A stretch of 64,000 nucleotides of DNA from Pythium myriotylum (Eukaryota; Oomycota; Peronosporomycetes; Pythiales; Pythiaceae), in the NCBI GenBank assembly GCA_023091665.1, contig JALJCQ010000012.1, positions 434,001-498,000 on the forward strand, given 5' to 3'. Below are positions 43,437 through 55,424 of this stretch, one piece after another (the stretch's first letter is position 1; every line of letters starts with the position of its first letter). The position numbers and the translations under genes were made by a program. The notes beneath the pieces were generated by a model, which did not search any database, was not told the origin of the DNA, and saw only the letters and a list, made by a program, of their open reading frames with translations.

Positions 43437-45182
43437 ATGCGAGTATTGCTACCTACTGCGATTGCAGCCGCTGCACTGTCGAGCGTCTCCGCTAGTGACG
43501 ACGACAAGCGTCTCAACGGCTGGTACCCATGCGGGTTCTCGCTCGCACAGGAAGATGTGCCAGCCGACAAGACGCCGTCGTTGTTTGAATGCGCGGAGCT
43601 CCAAGTGCCGCTTTGCTACGACGGCGTCTGCGAGAGCCACAAGATGATCAGCCTCTTTGTCAAGCGCGTGTTCCAGAATGCGACGAGCACGGAAACGAAG
43701 CGCAAGGCCCTGATTCAGATGCAGGGAGGACCCGGCGCCTCCTCTGAAGTCAGTACGTTCACCAAGTAGCCTCAATGCGGTGGTAATCTCTCACTCTAAC
43801 TGTGTGTTTTCAATGCAGTGGAGTCGACGCTGCTTCTATTGCGGAATGCGGGGCTCAAGGAGGGTGTCGACTTGTACACGTTCGACCACCGCGGTACAGG
43901 TCGATCCGAGTTCCTCAACTGCGAGGCCGCAGAAGCTTTATCACCAGGAAGTCCTCAAAGCACTGACCTTTCGACCAACGAACTGCCAGCGTGCATTGAG
44001 GATCTCAACTACCAGTACGACGGTCAAGCTGCAGCCTTCTCGACGACGAGTGCGGCTATGGACGTGCGAACAATTATCGACACGTTCCTCGCTGAGCATG
44101 ACGTCTACGTCTCTGGGGTCAGTTACGGCACGTACCTAGCGCAGCGCATTCTCCAGCTTAATGTGCCGCAGGTGAAGGGCTACATCTTCGACAGCGTCGA
44201 CATTCTCACGACCAAGGATGATCCGTTCATCGGCGACAACTCTCACTGGAACCAGGCCATCCAGAATCCTGGCCGCCGCTTGCTGGAGTTTTGCTTTGAC
44301 GACCCTGCGTGTCCGATCAAGTTCAACTCGCGCGAGACTGTTGTCCAGGACGTGCTTGCATTCATGGCGAAGCTTGACAAGGAAAAAGACACGAATGAGT
44401 GCGCGAAGCTGCTAACCAATGGCACGCAGATCGAGACCCCATCAGCCGCGCTACGAAGCCTCATCGCTGACCTAGCCGGTGATGCGTCAAAGCGCAACCT
44501 GGCCCTTGCGTTCCTCGGCGCCGCGCAGAAATGCGACGAGGAAGACATCATGGTCTTTGAGGCGTACTTCAGCAAGAGCGATGACAAACCGACAAGCCCC
44601 GTGATTCTTGACCCGATCGGCGGTGACAGTCCACTTCTGTATGATGATATCGTCCTCTCAGAGCGATACCACCAGCCTGCACCGCTCAAGGCCGAGCGTG
44701 AAAAGTTCTTCAATGACGGCATCTTCTCGAAGGATTTTGAGCAGCTCGCCCAAGCGTACTGTGTTTTTTCGGGTTCCACGGAGCCGGCGTGTGAGGAGAT
44801 CAAGGACCAGCTCCCAGCCAGCAACGAGACCTTCTTCTACAAGCGCGACAAGTACTACGACGTGCCGCTAACACTCCCTACTAACGCTGGCGCATTGGTG
44901 TTCTCGGGGGGTCTTGACTTCGCCACACCGCAAGAGTTTAGCGAACTGCTGTACACGAAGCTGGGTAAGGGCGCCATGTACGTCAACTTCGACTTTGGCG
45001 TCCATTGCGGCGGCGAGGCTATTGAGTCTGCGCCGGCACCGTGCCGCGACACGATCACCACGCAGTTCATCATGAACGACGGCGATGTGACGAAAATCGA
45101 CGTGAGCTGCATGGAGAAGCTCCCAGTTGCAGTGTTCCATGACGAGGAAGACTCGTCGTCGTCGTCATCGTCGAGTGAATAG
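43437..45182 (+). CDS. Secreted serine peptidase, family S33-like (copy C)
   Basis: Exons 43437-43752 and 43819-45182 (GTACGT...TGCAG) give 559 residues. Signal peptide MRVLLPTAIAAAALSSVSA is followed by SDDDKRLNGWYPCG. Motifs: oxyanion GGPGASSE, FDHRGTGRSEF, nucleophile GVSYGTY, acid SGGLDFATPQE, histidine DFGVHCGGE. The tail is poly-Ser. From position 44172 to the end of the gene and on through the intergenic region, the sequence is the same as the repeat unit of the downstream D copies. This gene is therefore the upstream parent of the array. Unlike the D copies it has no premature stop and looks functional. Confidence 0.88.
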
Positions 45183-46052
45183 GCTGAGAAGGATCGGAGA
45201 CCGTTGGGAGACGCAAGATTTGCGACTAGTTGGAGCGTGTGGAGTAATTTCGAATGGTGTCTTCACAACGTGTAGTAATTGTTTCCTTCGTTGATGTTGC
45301 GACGCAACTCTAAATAGGTGACTGACTGGCTGGCTGGGGGGGGGGGGGGTTAGCCGATTGAGTGATCTCCAAAATCGCGAACCCAACTCAGGTCTTCGGC
45401 ACAGGACTCCATGCCTTATTCGGGTTAGGCCACCTCATGTTGAACAGTAGTACTTGAGAGTACTCTGCACCAGATCCACAGTGCCGAGGAGATTAAGGAT
45501 CAACTTCTAGGCTGGAAATTGATCGATACTTAATCTTCTTGCTAGCTGGAAGATTAACTATCGGCACGACAAGTACCGCGAATTGCTTGAGCTGCCTCAC
45601 TGCGCGGGTGCTTGTTCTCTCCGTTGGTCTCAACTAAAGAAACATCCATTCGAATTGATTCAAAGTCGACTTACCACGACCTTTCTAAGGTAGAGATCTC
45701 CGTTGTTGTAGTACCGTTGCACTAATCTCACATCCATCGGCCACGACTGGAGAGGGCGATCGTTTTCATTGGCTTCTCAAACTCATTTCCGTCGAATCTC
45801 TGACCGGTGATGTTCACTCGAGACTTAACTGCGATATGTTCGCAGCCGCTTCACCTGATACAGTCTCCGCATGAGGGTTCGTGGCTTCACCCTGCGGATC
45901 AAACTCAAATCAGGTCATCTTCTTCAACATCAATTCATTTGAAGTTCACTGGCGCAACCACTTCAACGATCTTCTTTTGCCTCGTAGCCACTCCCTTCGC
46001 GTTTTCCTCTAACTCACTCCACAATTTGCCAACCATCTTCCACTCCCAAGCC
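45183..46052. other. Intergenic region of the tandem array
   Basis: This region of 870 bp is repeated at 47795-48664 and 50407-51277. It contains the G run after CTGGCTGGCT and the 21-bp shared element at 45767-45787. An ORF of about 103 codons running into the signal-peptide frame is probably incidental. No other gene was seen. Confidence 0.6.
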
Positions 46053-47794
46053 ATGCGAGTGATCCTATCAACCGCGATCGCAGCCTCCGCCTTGTTAGGT
46101 GTGTCTGCGGATGACTAGCTAGTCAATGGGTGGTACCCGTGCGGGCTCTCGCTCGATGATGGAGCACCTCCAGAAATGGTTCCTGAGTTTGAGTGTGCGG
46201 AGATCCAAGTACCGCTGTGTTACGACGGCGTATGCGAAAGCGACAAATTGATCAACCTATTCATCAAGCGTCTGCTCGGCGAGCCGACAGACTCGTCAAC
46301 AAAACGCAAGGCCGTCATTGAAATACAAGGCGGACCTGGTTTGGCCTCACCAGTCAGTACGTAACTTTTCACAGCCTTGCGCTGATGTGGATGGCTGTCT
46401 AACATTTCGATGTCCGGTCTTGATCTGTAGTGGAAAGTGTGATAACGGGGCTGCGTGACGCAGGACTAAGTGAAGACGTCGATTTCTATACCTTTGACCA
46501 CCGCGGCACCGGTCGATCCGAGTATCTTAACTGCGAGGCCGCAGAGGCCTTGACGCCAGGAAGTCCTGGCGGTCTTGATCCATCGCTAAATGAACTTCCT
46601 GCCTGCATTGAGGATCTCAACTACCAATATGACGGCCAAGCTGCAGCCTTCTCCACCACCAGTGCGGCCATGGACGTGCGCACTATGATCGACACTTTCA
46701 TGGCGGAACACGATGTCTACGTCGCTGGGTCAAGCTATGGCACGTACCTGGCGCAGCGCGTTCTCCAGCTCAATGTGCCGCAAGTGAAGGGCTACATCTT
46801 CGACAGCGTCGACATTCTCACGACCAAGGATGATCCGTTCATCGGCGACAACTCTCACTGGAACCAGGCCATCCAGAATCCTGGCCGCCGCTTGCTGGAG
46901 TTTTGCTTTGACGACCCTGCGTGTCCGATCAAGTTCAACTCGCGCGAGACTGTTGTCCAGGACGTGCTTGCATTCATGGCGAAGCTTGACAAGGAAAAAG
47001 ACACGAATGAGTGCGCGAAGCTGCTAACCAATGGCACGCAGATCGAGACCCCATCAGCCGCGCTACGAAGCCTCATCGCTGACCTAGCCGGTGATGCGTC
47101 AAAGCGCAACCTGGCCCTTGCGTTCCTCGGCGCCGCGCAGAAATGCGACGAGGAAGACATCATGGTCTTTGAGGCGTACTTCAGCAAGAGCGATGACAAA
47201 CCGACAAGCCCCGTGATTCTTGACCCGATCGGCGGTGACAGTCCACTTCTGTATGATGATATCGTCCTCTCAGAGCGATACCACCAGCCTGCACCGCTCA
47301 AGGCCGAGCGTGAAAAGTTCTTCAATGACGGCATCTTCTCGAAGGATTTTGAGCAGCTCGCCCAAGCGTACTGTGTTTTTTCGGGTTCCACGGAGCCGGC
47401 GTGTGAGGAGATCAAGGACCAGCTCCCAGCCAGCAACGAGACCTTCTTCTACAAGCGCGACAAGTACTACGACGTGCCGCTAACACTCCCTACTAACGCT
47501 GGCGCATTGGTGTTCTCGGGGGGTCTTGACTTCGCCACACCGCAAGAGTTTAGCGAACTGCTGTACACGAAGCTGGGTAAGGGCGCCATGTACGTCAACT
47601 TCGACTTTGGCGTCCATTGCGGCGGCGAGGCTATTGAGTCTGCGCCGGCACCGTGCCGCGACACGATCACCACGCAGTTCATCATGAACGACGGCGATGT
47701 GACGAAAATCGACGTGAGCTGCATGGAGAAGCTCCCAGTTGCAGTGTTCCATGACGAGGAAGACTCGTCGTCGTCGTCATCGTCGAGTGAATAG
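46053..47794 (+). pseudogene. S33-like serine peptidase (copy D1) with in-frame TAG after signal peptide
   Basis: Exons 46053-46356 and 46431-47794 (GTACGT...CTGTAG). Signal peptide MRVILSTAIAASALLGVSA, then DD and TAG at 46116-46118 in the context GAT GAC TAG CTA G, after which the same frame continues LVNGWYPCG through a complete enzyme. Motifs: GGPGLASP, FDHRGTGRSEY, nucleophile GSSYGTY, acid SGGLDFATPQE, histidine DFGVHCGGE. The gene is a chimera: its first part is D-type and everything after 46784 equals copy C, including the poly-Ser tail. Either it is a pseudogene or the stop is read through; starting at the next in-frame Met (MVPEFECAE) would lose the signal peptide. Confidence 0.8.
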
Positions 47795-48664
47795 GCTGAG
47801 AAGGATCGGAGACCGTTGGGAGACGCAAGATTTGCGACTAGTTGGAGCGTGTGGAGTAATTTCGAATGGTGTCTTCACAACGTGTAGTAATTGTTTCCTT
47901 CGTTGATGTTGCGACGCAACTCTAAATAGGTGACTGACTGGCTGGCTGGGGGGGGGGGGGGTTAGCCGATTGAGTGATCTCCAAAATCGCGAACCCAACT
48001 CAGGTCTTCGGCACAGGACTCCATGCCTTATTCGGGTTAGGCCACCTCATGTTGAACAGTAGTACTTGAGAGTACTCTGCACCAGATCCACAGTGCCGAG
48101 GAGATTAAGGATCAACTTCTAGGCTGGAAATTGATCGATACTTAATCTTCTTGCTAGCTGGAAGATTAACTATCGGCACGACAAGTACCGCGAATTGCTT
48201 GAGCTGCCTCACTGCGCGGGTGCTTGTTCTCTCCGTTGGTCTCAACTAAAGAAACATCCATTCGAATTGATTCAAAGTCGACTTACCACGACCTTTCTAA
48301 GGTAGAGATCTCCGTTGTTGTAGTACCGTTGCACTAATCTCACATCCATCGGCCACGACTGGAGAGGGCGATCGTTTTCATTGGCTTCTCAAACTCATTT
48401 CCGTCGAATCTCTGACCGGTGATGTTCACTCGAGACTTAACTGCGATATGTTCGCAGCCGCTTCACCTGATACAGTCTCCGCATGAGGGTTCGTGGCTTC
48501 ACCCTGCGGATCAAACTCAAATCAGGTCATCTTCTTCAACATCAATTCATTTGAAGTTCACTGGCGCAACCACTTCAACGATCTTCTTTTGCCTCGTAGC
48601 CACTCCCTTCGCGTTTTCCTCTAACTCACTCCACAATTTGCCAACCATCTTCCACTCCCAAGCC

Positions 48665-50406
48665 ATGCGAGTGATCCTATCAACCGCGATCGCAGCCTCC
48701 GCCTTGTTAGGTGTGTCTGCGGATGACTAGCTAGTCAATGGGTGGTACCCGTGCGGGCTCTCGCTCGATGATGGAGCACCTCCAGAAATGGTTCCTGAGT
48801 TTGAGTGTGCGGAGATCCAAGTACCGCTGTGTTACGACGGCGTATGCGAAAGCGACAAATTGATCAACCTATTCATCAAGCGTCTGCTCGGCGAGCCGAC
48901 AGACTCGTCAACAAAACGCAAGGCCGTCATTGAAATACAAGGCGGACCTGGTTTGGCCTCACCAGTCAGTACGTAACTTTTCACAGCCTTGCGCTGATGT
49001 GGATGGCTGTCTAACATTTCGATGTCCGGTCTTGATCTGTAGTGGAAAGTGTGATAACGGGGCTGCGTGACGCAGGACTAAGTGAAGACGTCGATTTCTA
49101 TACCTTTGACCACCGCGGCACCGGTCGATCCGAGTATCTTAACTGCGAGGCCGCAGAGGCCTTGACGCCAGGAAGTCCTGGCGGTCTTGATCCATCGCTA
49201 AATGAACTTCCTGCCTGCATTGAGGATCTCAACTACCAATATGACGGCCAAGCTGCAGCCTTCTCCACCACCAGTGCGGCCATGGACGTGCGCACTATGA
49301 TCGACACTTTCATGGCGGAACACGATGTCTACGTCGCTGGGTCAAGCTATGGCACGTACCTGGCGCAGCGCGTTCTCCAGCTCAATGTGCCGCAAGTGAA
49401 GGGCTACATCTTCGACAGCGTCGACATTCTCACGACCAAGGATGATCCGTTCATCGGCGACAACTCTCACTGGAACCAGGCCATCCAGAATCCTGGCCGC
49501 CGCTTGCTGGAGTTTTGCTTTGACGACCCTGCGTGTCCGATCAAGTTCAACTCGCGCGAGACTGTTGTCCAGGACGTGCTTGCATTCATGGCGAAGCTTG
49601 ACAAGGAAAAAGACACGAATGAGTGCGCGAAGCTGCTAACCAATGGCACGCAGATCGAGACCCCATCAGCCGCGCTACGAAGCCTCATCGCTGACCTAGC
49701 CGGTGATGCGTCAAAGCGCAACCTGGCCCTTGCGTTCCTCGGCGCCGCGCAGAAATGCGACGAGGAAGACATCATGGTCTTTGAGGCGTACTTCAGCAAG
49801 AGCGATGACAAACCGACAAGCCCCGTGATTCTTGACCCGATCGGCGGTGACAGTCCACTTCTGTATGATGATATCGTCCTCTCAGAGCGATACCACCAGC
49901 CTGCACCGCTCAAGGCCGAGCGTGAAAAGTTCTTCAATGACGGCATCTTCTCGAAGGATTTTGAGCAGCTCGCCCAAGCGTACTGTGTTTTTTCGGGTTC
50001 CACGGAGCCGGCGTGTGAGGAGATCAAGGACCAGCTCCCAGCCAGCAACGAGACCTTCTTCTACAAGCGCGACAAGTACTACGACGTGCCGCTAACACTC
50101 CCTACTAACGCTGGCGCATTGGTGTTCTCGGGGGGTCTTGACTTCGCCACACCGCAAGAGTTTAGCGAACTGCTGTACACGAAGCTGGGTAAGGGCGCCA
50201 TGTACGTCAACTTCGACTTTGGCGTCCATTGCGGCGGCGAGGCTATTGAGTCTGCGCCGGCACCGTGCCGCGACACGATCACCACGCAGTTCATCATGAA
50301 CGACGGCGATGTGACGAAAATCGACGTGAGCTGCATGGAGAAGCTCCCAGTTGCAGTGTTCCATGACGAGGAAGACTCGTCGTCGTCGTCATCGTCGAGT
50401 GAATAG
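48665..50406 (+). pseudogene. S33-like serine peptidase (copy D2) with the same in-frame TAG
   Basis: Same structure as D1, shifted by 2612 bp: exons 48665-48968 and 49043-50406, TAG at 48728-48730. The predicted protein is the same as D1 throughout, including the C-type poly-Ser end. Because the units are nearly identical, lack of further damage says only that the duplication is recent, not that the gene is under selection. Confidence 0.8.
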
Positions 50407-51277
50407 GCTGAGAAGGATCGGAGACCGTTGGGAGACGCAAGATTTGCGACTAGTTGGAGCGTGTGGAGTAATTTCGAATGGTGTCTTCACAACGTGTAGT
50501 AATTGTTTCCTTCGTTGATGTTGCGACGCAACTCTAAATAGGTGACTGACTGGCTGGCTGGGGGGGGGGGGGGGTTAGCCGATTGAGTGATCTCCAAAAT
50601 CGCGAACCCAACTCAGGTCTTCGGCACAGGACTCCATGCCTTATTCGGGTTAGGCCACCTCATGTTGAACAGTAGTACTTGAGAGTACTCTGCACCAGAT
50701 CCACAGTGCCGAGGAGATTAAGGATCAACTTCTAGGCTGGAAATTGATCGATACTTAATCTTCTTGCTAGCTGGAAGATTAACTATCGGCACGACAAGTA
50801 CCGCGAATTGCTTGAGCTGCCTCACTGCGCGGGTGCTTGTTCTCTCCGTTGGTCTCAACTAAAGAAACATCCATTCGAATTGATTCAAAGTCGACTTACC
50901 ACGACCTTTCTAAGGTAGAGATCTCCGTTGTTGTAGTACCGTTGCACTAATCTCACATCCATCGGCCACGACTGGAGAGGGCGATCGTTTTCATTGGCTT
51001 CTCAAACTCATTTCCGTCGAATCTCTGACCGGTGATGTTCACTCGAGACTTAACTGCGATATGTTCGCAGCCGCTTCACCTGATACAGTCTCCGCATGAG
51101 GGTTCGTGGCTTCACCCTGCGGATCAAACTCAAATCAGGTCATCTTCTTCAACATCAATTCATTTGAAGTTCACTGGCGCAACCACTTCAACGATCTTCT
51201 TTTGCCTCGTAGCCACTCCCTTCGCGTTTTCCTCTAACTCACTCCACAATTTGCCAACCATCTTCCACTCCCAAGCC

Positions 51278-53022
51278 ATGCGAGTGATCCTATCAACCGC
51301 GATCGCAGCCTCCGCCTTGTTAGGTGTGTCTGCGGATGACTAGCTAGTCAATGGGTGGTACCCGTGCGGGCTCTCGCTCGATGATGGAGCACCTCCAGAA
51401 ATGGTTCCTGAGTTTGAGTGTGCGGAGATCCAAGTACCGCTGTGTTACGACGGCGTATGCGAAAGCGACAAATTGATCAACCTATTCATCAAGCGTCTGC
51501 TCGGCGAGCCGACAGACTCGTCAACAAAACGCAAGGCCGTCATTGAAATACAAGGCGGACCTGGTTTGGCCTCACCAGTCAGTACGTAACTTTTCACAGC
51601 CTTGCGCTGATGTGGATGGCTGTCTAACATTTCGATGTCCGGTCTTGATCTGTAGTGGAAAGTGTGATAACGGGGCTGCGTGACGCAGGACTAAGTGAAG
51701 ACGTCGATTTCTATACCTTTGACCACCGCGGCACCGGTCGATCCGAGTATCTTAACTGCGAGGCCGCAGAGGCCTTGACGCCAGGAAGTCCTGGCGGTCT
51801 TGATCCATCGCTAAATGAACTTCCTGCCTGCATTGAGGATCTCAACTACCAATATGACGGCCAAGCTGCAGCCTTCTCCACCACCAGTGCGGCCATGGAC
51901 GTGCGCACTATGATCGACACTTTCATGGCGGAACACGATGTCTACGTCGCTGGGTCAAGCTATGGCACGTACCTGGCGCAGCGCGTTCTCCAGCTCAATG
52001 TGCCGCAAGTGAAGGGCTACATCTTCGACAGCGTCGACATTCTCACGACCAAGGATGATCCGTTCATCGGCGACAACTCTCACTGGAACCAGGCCATCCA
52101 GAATCCTGGCCGCCGCTTGCTGGAGTTTTGCTTTGACGACCCTGCGTGTCCGATCAAGTTCAACTCGCGCGAGACTGTTGTCCAGGACGTGCTTGCATTC
52201 ATGGCGAAGCTTGACAAGGAAAAAGACACGAATGAGTGCGCGAAGCTGCTAACCAATGGCACGCAGATCGAGACCCCATCAGCCGCGCTACGAAGCCTCA
52301 TCGCTGACCTAGCCGGTGATGCGTCAAAGCGCAACCTGGCCCTTGCGTTCCTCGGCGCCGCGCAGAAATGCGACGAGGAAGACATCATGGTCTTTGAGGC
52401 GTACTTCAGCAAGAGCGATGACAAACCGACAAGCCCCGTGATTCTTGACCCGATCGGCGGTGACAGTCCACTTCTGTATGATGATATCGTCCTCTCAGAG
52501 CGATACCACCAGCCTGCACCGCTCAAGGCCGAGCGTGAAAAGTTCTTCAATGACGGCATCTTCTCGAAGGATTTTGAGCAGCTCGCCCAAGCGTACTGTG
52601 TTTTTTCGGGTTCCACGGAGCCGGCGTGTGAGGAGATCAAGGACCAGCTCCCAGCCAGCAACGAGACCTTCTTCTACAAGCGCGACAAGTACTACGACGT
52701 GCCGCTAACACTCCCTACTAACGCTGGCGCATTGGTGTTCTCGGGGGGTCTTGACTTCGCCACACCGCAAGAGTTTAGCGAACTGCTGTACACGAAGCTG
52801 GGTAAGGGCGCCATGTACGTCAACTTCGACTTTGGCGTCCATTGCGGCGGCGAGGCTATTGAGTCTGCGCCGGCACCGTGCCGCGACACGATCACCACGC
52901 AGTTCATCATGAACGACGGCGATGTGACGAAAATCGACGTGAGCTGCATGGAGAAGCTCCCGGTTCCGGTGTTCCATTTGAGTAACGAAGACGAGGCGTC
53001 AGCTTCATCTGGGCTTGAATAG
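51278..53022 (+). pseudogene. S33-like serine peptidase (copy D3) with the same in-frame TAG
   Basis: Exons 51278-51581 and 51656-53022, TAG at 51341-51343. It matches D1 and D2 until 52971 and then diverges: the tail reads PVPVFHLSNEDEASASSGLE instead of the poly-Ser end. The tail of copy E also begins PVPVFH. D3 thus keeps what is probably the original D-type 3' end and marks the right border of the array. Catalytic motifs are as in D1. Confidence 0.8.
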
Positions 53023-53520
53023 GAGGTACAGCAGCTCGAGGCACTTTATATGGCACGCTTGCTCGTGGAAATGTACACGTCGCTTATTCCAATTCACCCT
53101 CCTGTCTGAATCAGGTACAATATCCCGATAGGATGAAGTACCAACTTGGCACGAGCTGACCAAGCTTGCAACTTTGTGGCTGGTGGTCTCGGCTTCTCTG
53201 CCACACACGTGATTGTGACCCGGTTGACAACAACTCGCTCCTTGTCGCAATCACCATCACCCACTGGATCGCCAATGAGCAGAGCCTTCGCTTTTGATTG
53301 GTTGCGCATCTCCAATCGCAGTTGCCCGACATGGTTTCTCTGAGATTTTTACGTAACCCAAGGGCCGGTGGCTAAGCTTCTTGGCTACACTCAGTGCATG
53401 AACCCAAATCAGGGTCGCAACGTCAAGGTCGATGGACAACCATCGATAGTCCACAGCGTGCCTTCTCCCTCCTCACTTCGCAATTTGCCGAACAGCGTCC
53501 ACTTCTCTCTTCTGCCAAAA

Positions 53521-55285
53521 ATGCGAGTGTTCCTGTCTGTTGCGATCGCCGCCGCCGCACTCTCCAGCGTCTCAGCTAATGACGACGACCAACGTCTCAA
53601 CGGATGGTACTCGTGCGGGTTCTCGCTGGAGAAAGAGGGACTTCCAGCCGAGATGAACTCGCTCTTCGAGTGCGCAGAGATCCAAGTACCGCTTTGCTAC
53701 GACGGCGTGTGCGAGAGCGACAAGATGATCAGCCTCTTCGTCAAGCGGTTCCTTACCAAGTCAACGGATCCATCCATCAAGCGCAAGGCCATGATCGCTA
53801 TCCAAGGAGGACCCGGTGCGGCCTCACCAGTGAGTACGTGTCCGCTCTCCGTCGCACCATTTGCTTTCGTGGATGTCTAACGCTGAATTGGTTACTTTTT
53901 CTGCAGTGGAAGATACGATCCTGTCGATGATAGGCGCTGGTCTGACGGAGGCGATCGATTTCTACACATTTGATCACCGCGGCACCGGTCGAACCGAGTT
54001 CCTCAACTGCGAAGCTGCGCAGGCATTGGCACCAGGAAGTCCGGACGGCATTGCTCCATCATTGAACGAACTCCCGGCATGTTTCGAGGACCTCATCTAC
54101 CAATACGATGGACAAGCTGCAGCCTTCTCGACGACCAGTGCGGCCATGGACGTTCGCACGATGATCGAAACCTTCATGGCCGAGCACAACGTCTTTGTCG
54201 CTGGTTATAGTTATGGCACGTACTTGACTCAGCGTCTCTTGCAGCTCAGCATTCCCCAGATCAAAGGCTATATTTTCGACAGCGTCGATATCCTCACCAC
54301 TAACGACGATCCATTCAGCGGTGACAACTCCCACTGGAACCAGGCCATCCAAAAGTCCGGTCGTCGCCTACTGGAGTTCTGCTTTGACGATCCTGAGTGT
54401 CCGATCAAGTTCAAGTCTCGCGAGACAGTGGTGGAAGATGTGTTGGCATTCTTGGCGAAGTTTGACGAGGAGAAAGACACGAACGCGTGTGCCAAGATCT
54501 TTTACAACGGCACTGACAGCGAGCCTCCGTCGGTAACGTTGCGAGGCGTTATCGCAGGCCTCGCTGGAGATTCGACGAAGCGCGTGACAGCACTGGCGAT
54601 TCTTGGTGCTGTGCAAAAATGTGGAGACGAGGATGTCCAGTTTTTGGAAGCATACATGGCCAGCCAGAGTGGCGAAAAACCGAGCGAGCCGGTGATCCTG
54701 GATCCAATCGGCGGTGACAGTCTCTTGCTGAAGCTGGACATCGTCAACTCGGAGCGTTACCACCAGCCTGCACCGATGAAAGCTGAGCGCGACAAATTCT
54801 TCAACGACGGTGTCTTCTCGATGCCGTTGGAGGACTTCGCTCTCGCGTACTATGTCTTCACAGGGTCCACGGAGCCAGCGTGCGAGGAGGTGAAAGACCA
54901 GCTGCCTCAAAGCAACGAGACCTTCTTCTACCAGCGTGACAAGTACTACAACGTTCCGCTCGAGCTGCCGTCGCACGCTGGTGCGCTAGTGATCTCTGGT
55001 GGTCTCGACTTCGCGACGCCGCAAGAGTTTAGTGAGCTGCTGTACTCGAAGTTGAACGGTACGGGTCAGGGCGTCATGTACGTCAACTTCGACTACGGTA
55101 CCCACTGCGGTGGTGAGTCGATTGACGCAGGGCCTGCACCGTGCCACGATGCGATCATCGCACAGTTCATCATGAACGATGCCGATGTGACCAAGGTCGA
55201 CGTGAACTGCATGGAGAAGCTCCCGGTCCCAGTGTTTCACATGACGGAGGAAGGCTCGTCGTCATCAAGTAGTCAGCTTGAGTAA
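53521..55285 (+). CDS. Secreted serine peptidase, family S33-like (copy E)
   Basis: Exons 53521-53833 and 53907-55285 (GTACGT...CTGCAG, phase 1) give 563 residues. The signal peptide is MRVFLSVAIAAAALSSVSA, followed by NDDDQRLNGWYSCG. Motifs: GGPGAASP, FDHRGTGRTEF, nucleophile GYSYGTY, acid SGGLDFATPQE, histidine DYGTHCGGE. It is intact and closest to C and D in its N-terminal region. It lies outside the 2.6-kb array. The ATG at 53521 begins the signal peptide; a longer upstream in-frame extension lacks one. Confidence 0.88.
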
Positions 55286-55424
55286 GATGGAAGAGGAGAC
55301 CATCCAGCAGATTTATGCGACATGTGTATACTTGGATTTAGTAAATGTCAACTACTCCCCACACCATCCAATATTGGTCAAGTGGATTGAGAACATCGAG
55401 AAAATGAATCGATCGATCGGTGCG

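Larger units (their letters stand above)
44172..52971 (+). repeat. Near-identical 2612-bp tandem units spanning S33 copies C to D3
   Basis: Units are 44172-46783, 46784-49395 and 49396-52008 (2613 bp), then a partial unit to 52971. Each carries the second half of an S33 gene, the 870-bp intergenic region and the first half of the next gene. The only difference I could find is the length of one G run: 14, 14 and 15 G at 45336, 47948 and 50560. The left border is inside exon 2 of copy C and the right border is near the end of copy D3. This shows recent unequal crossing-over within coding sequence. Confidence 0.9.

Noticed and set aside
43449..52977. Long minus-strand ORFs antisense to the S33 genes (up to 210 codons)
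   Set aside because: They follow the GC-rich codon pattern of the sense genes, contain no motif, and are repeated only because the array is repeated.
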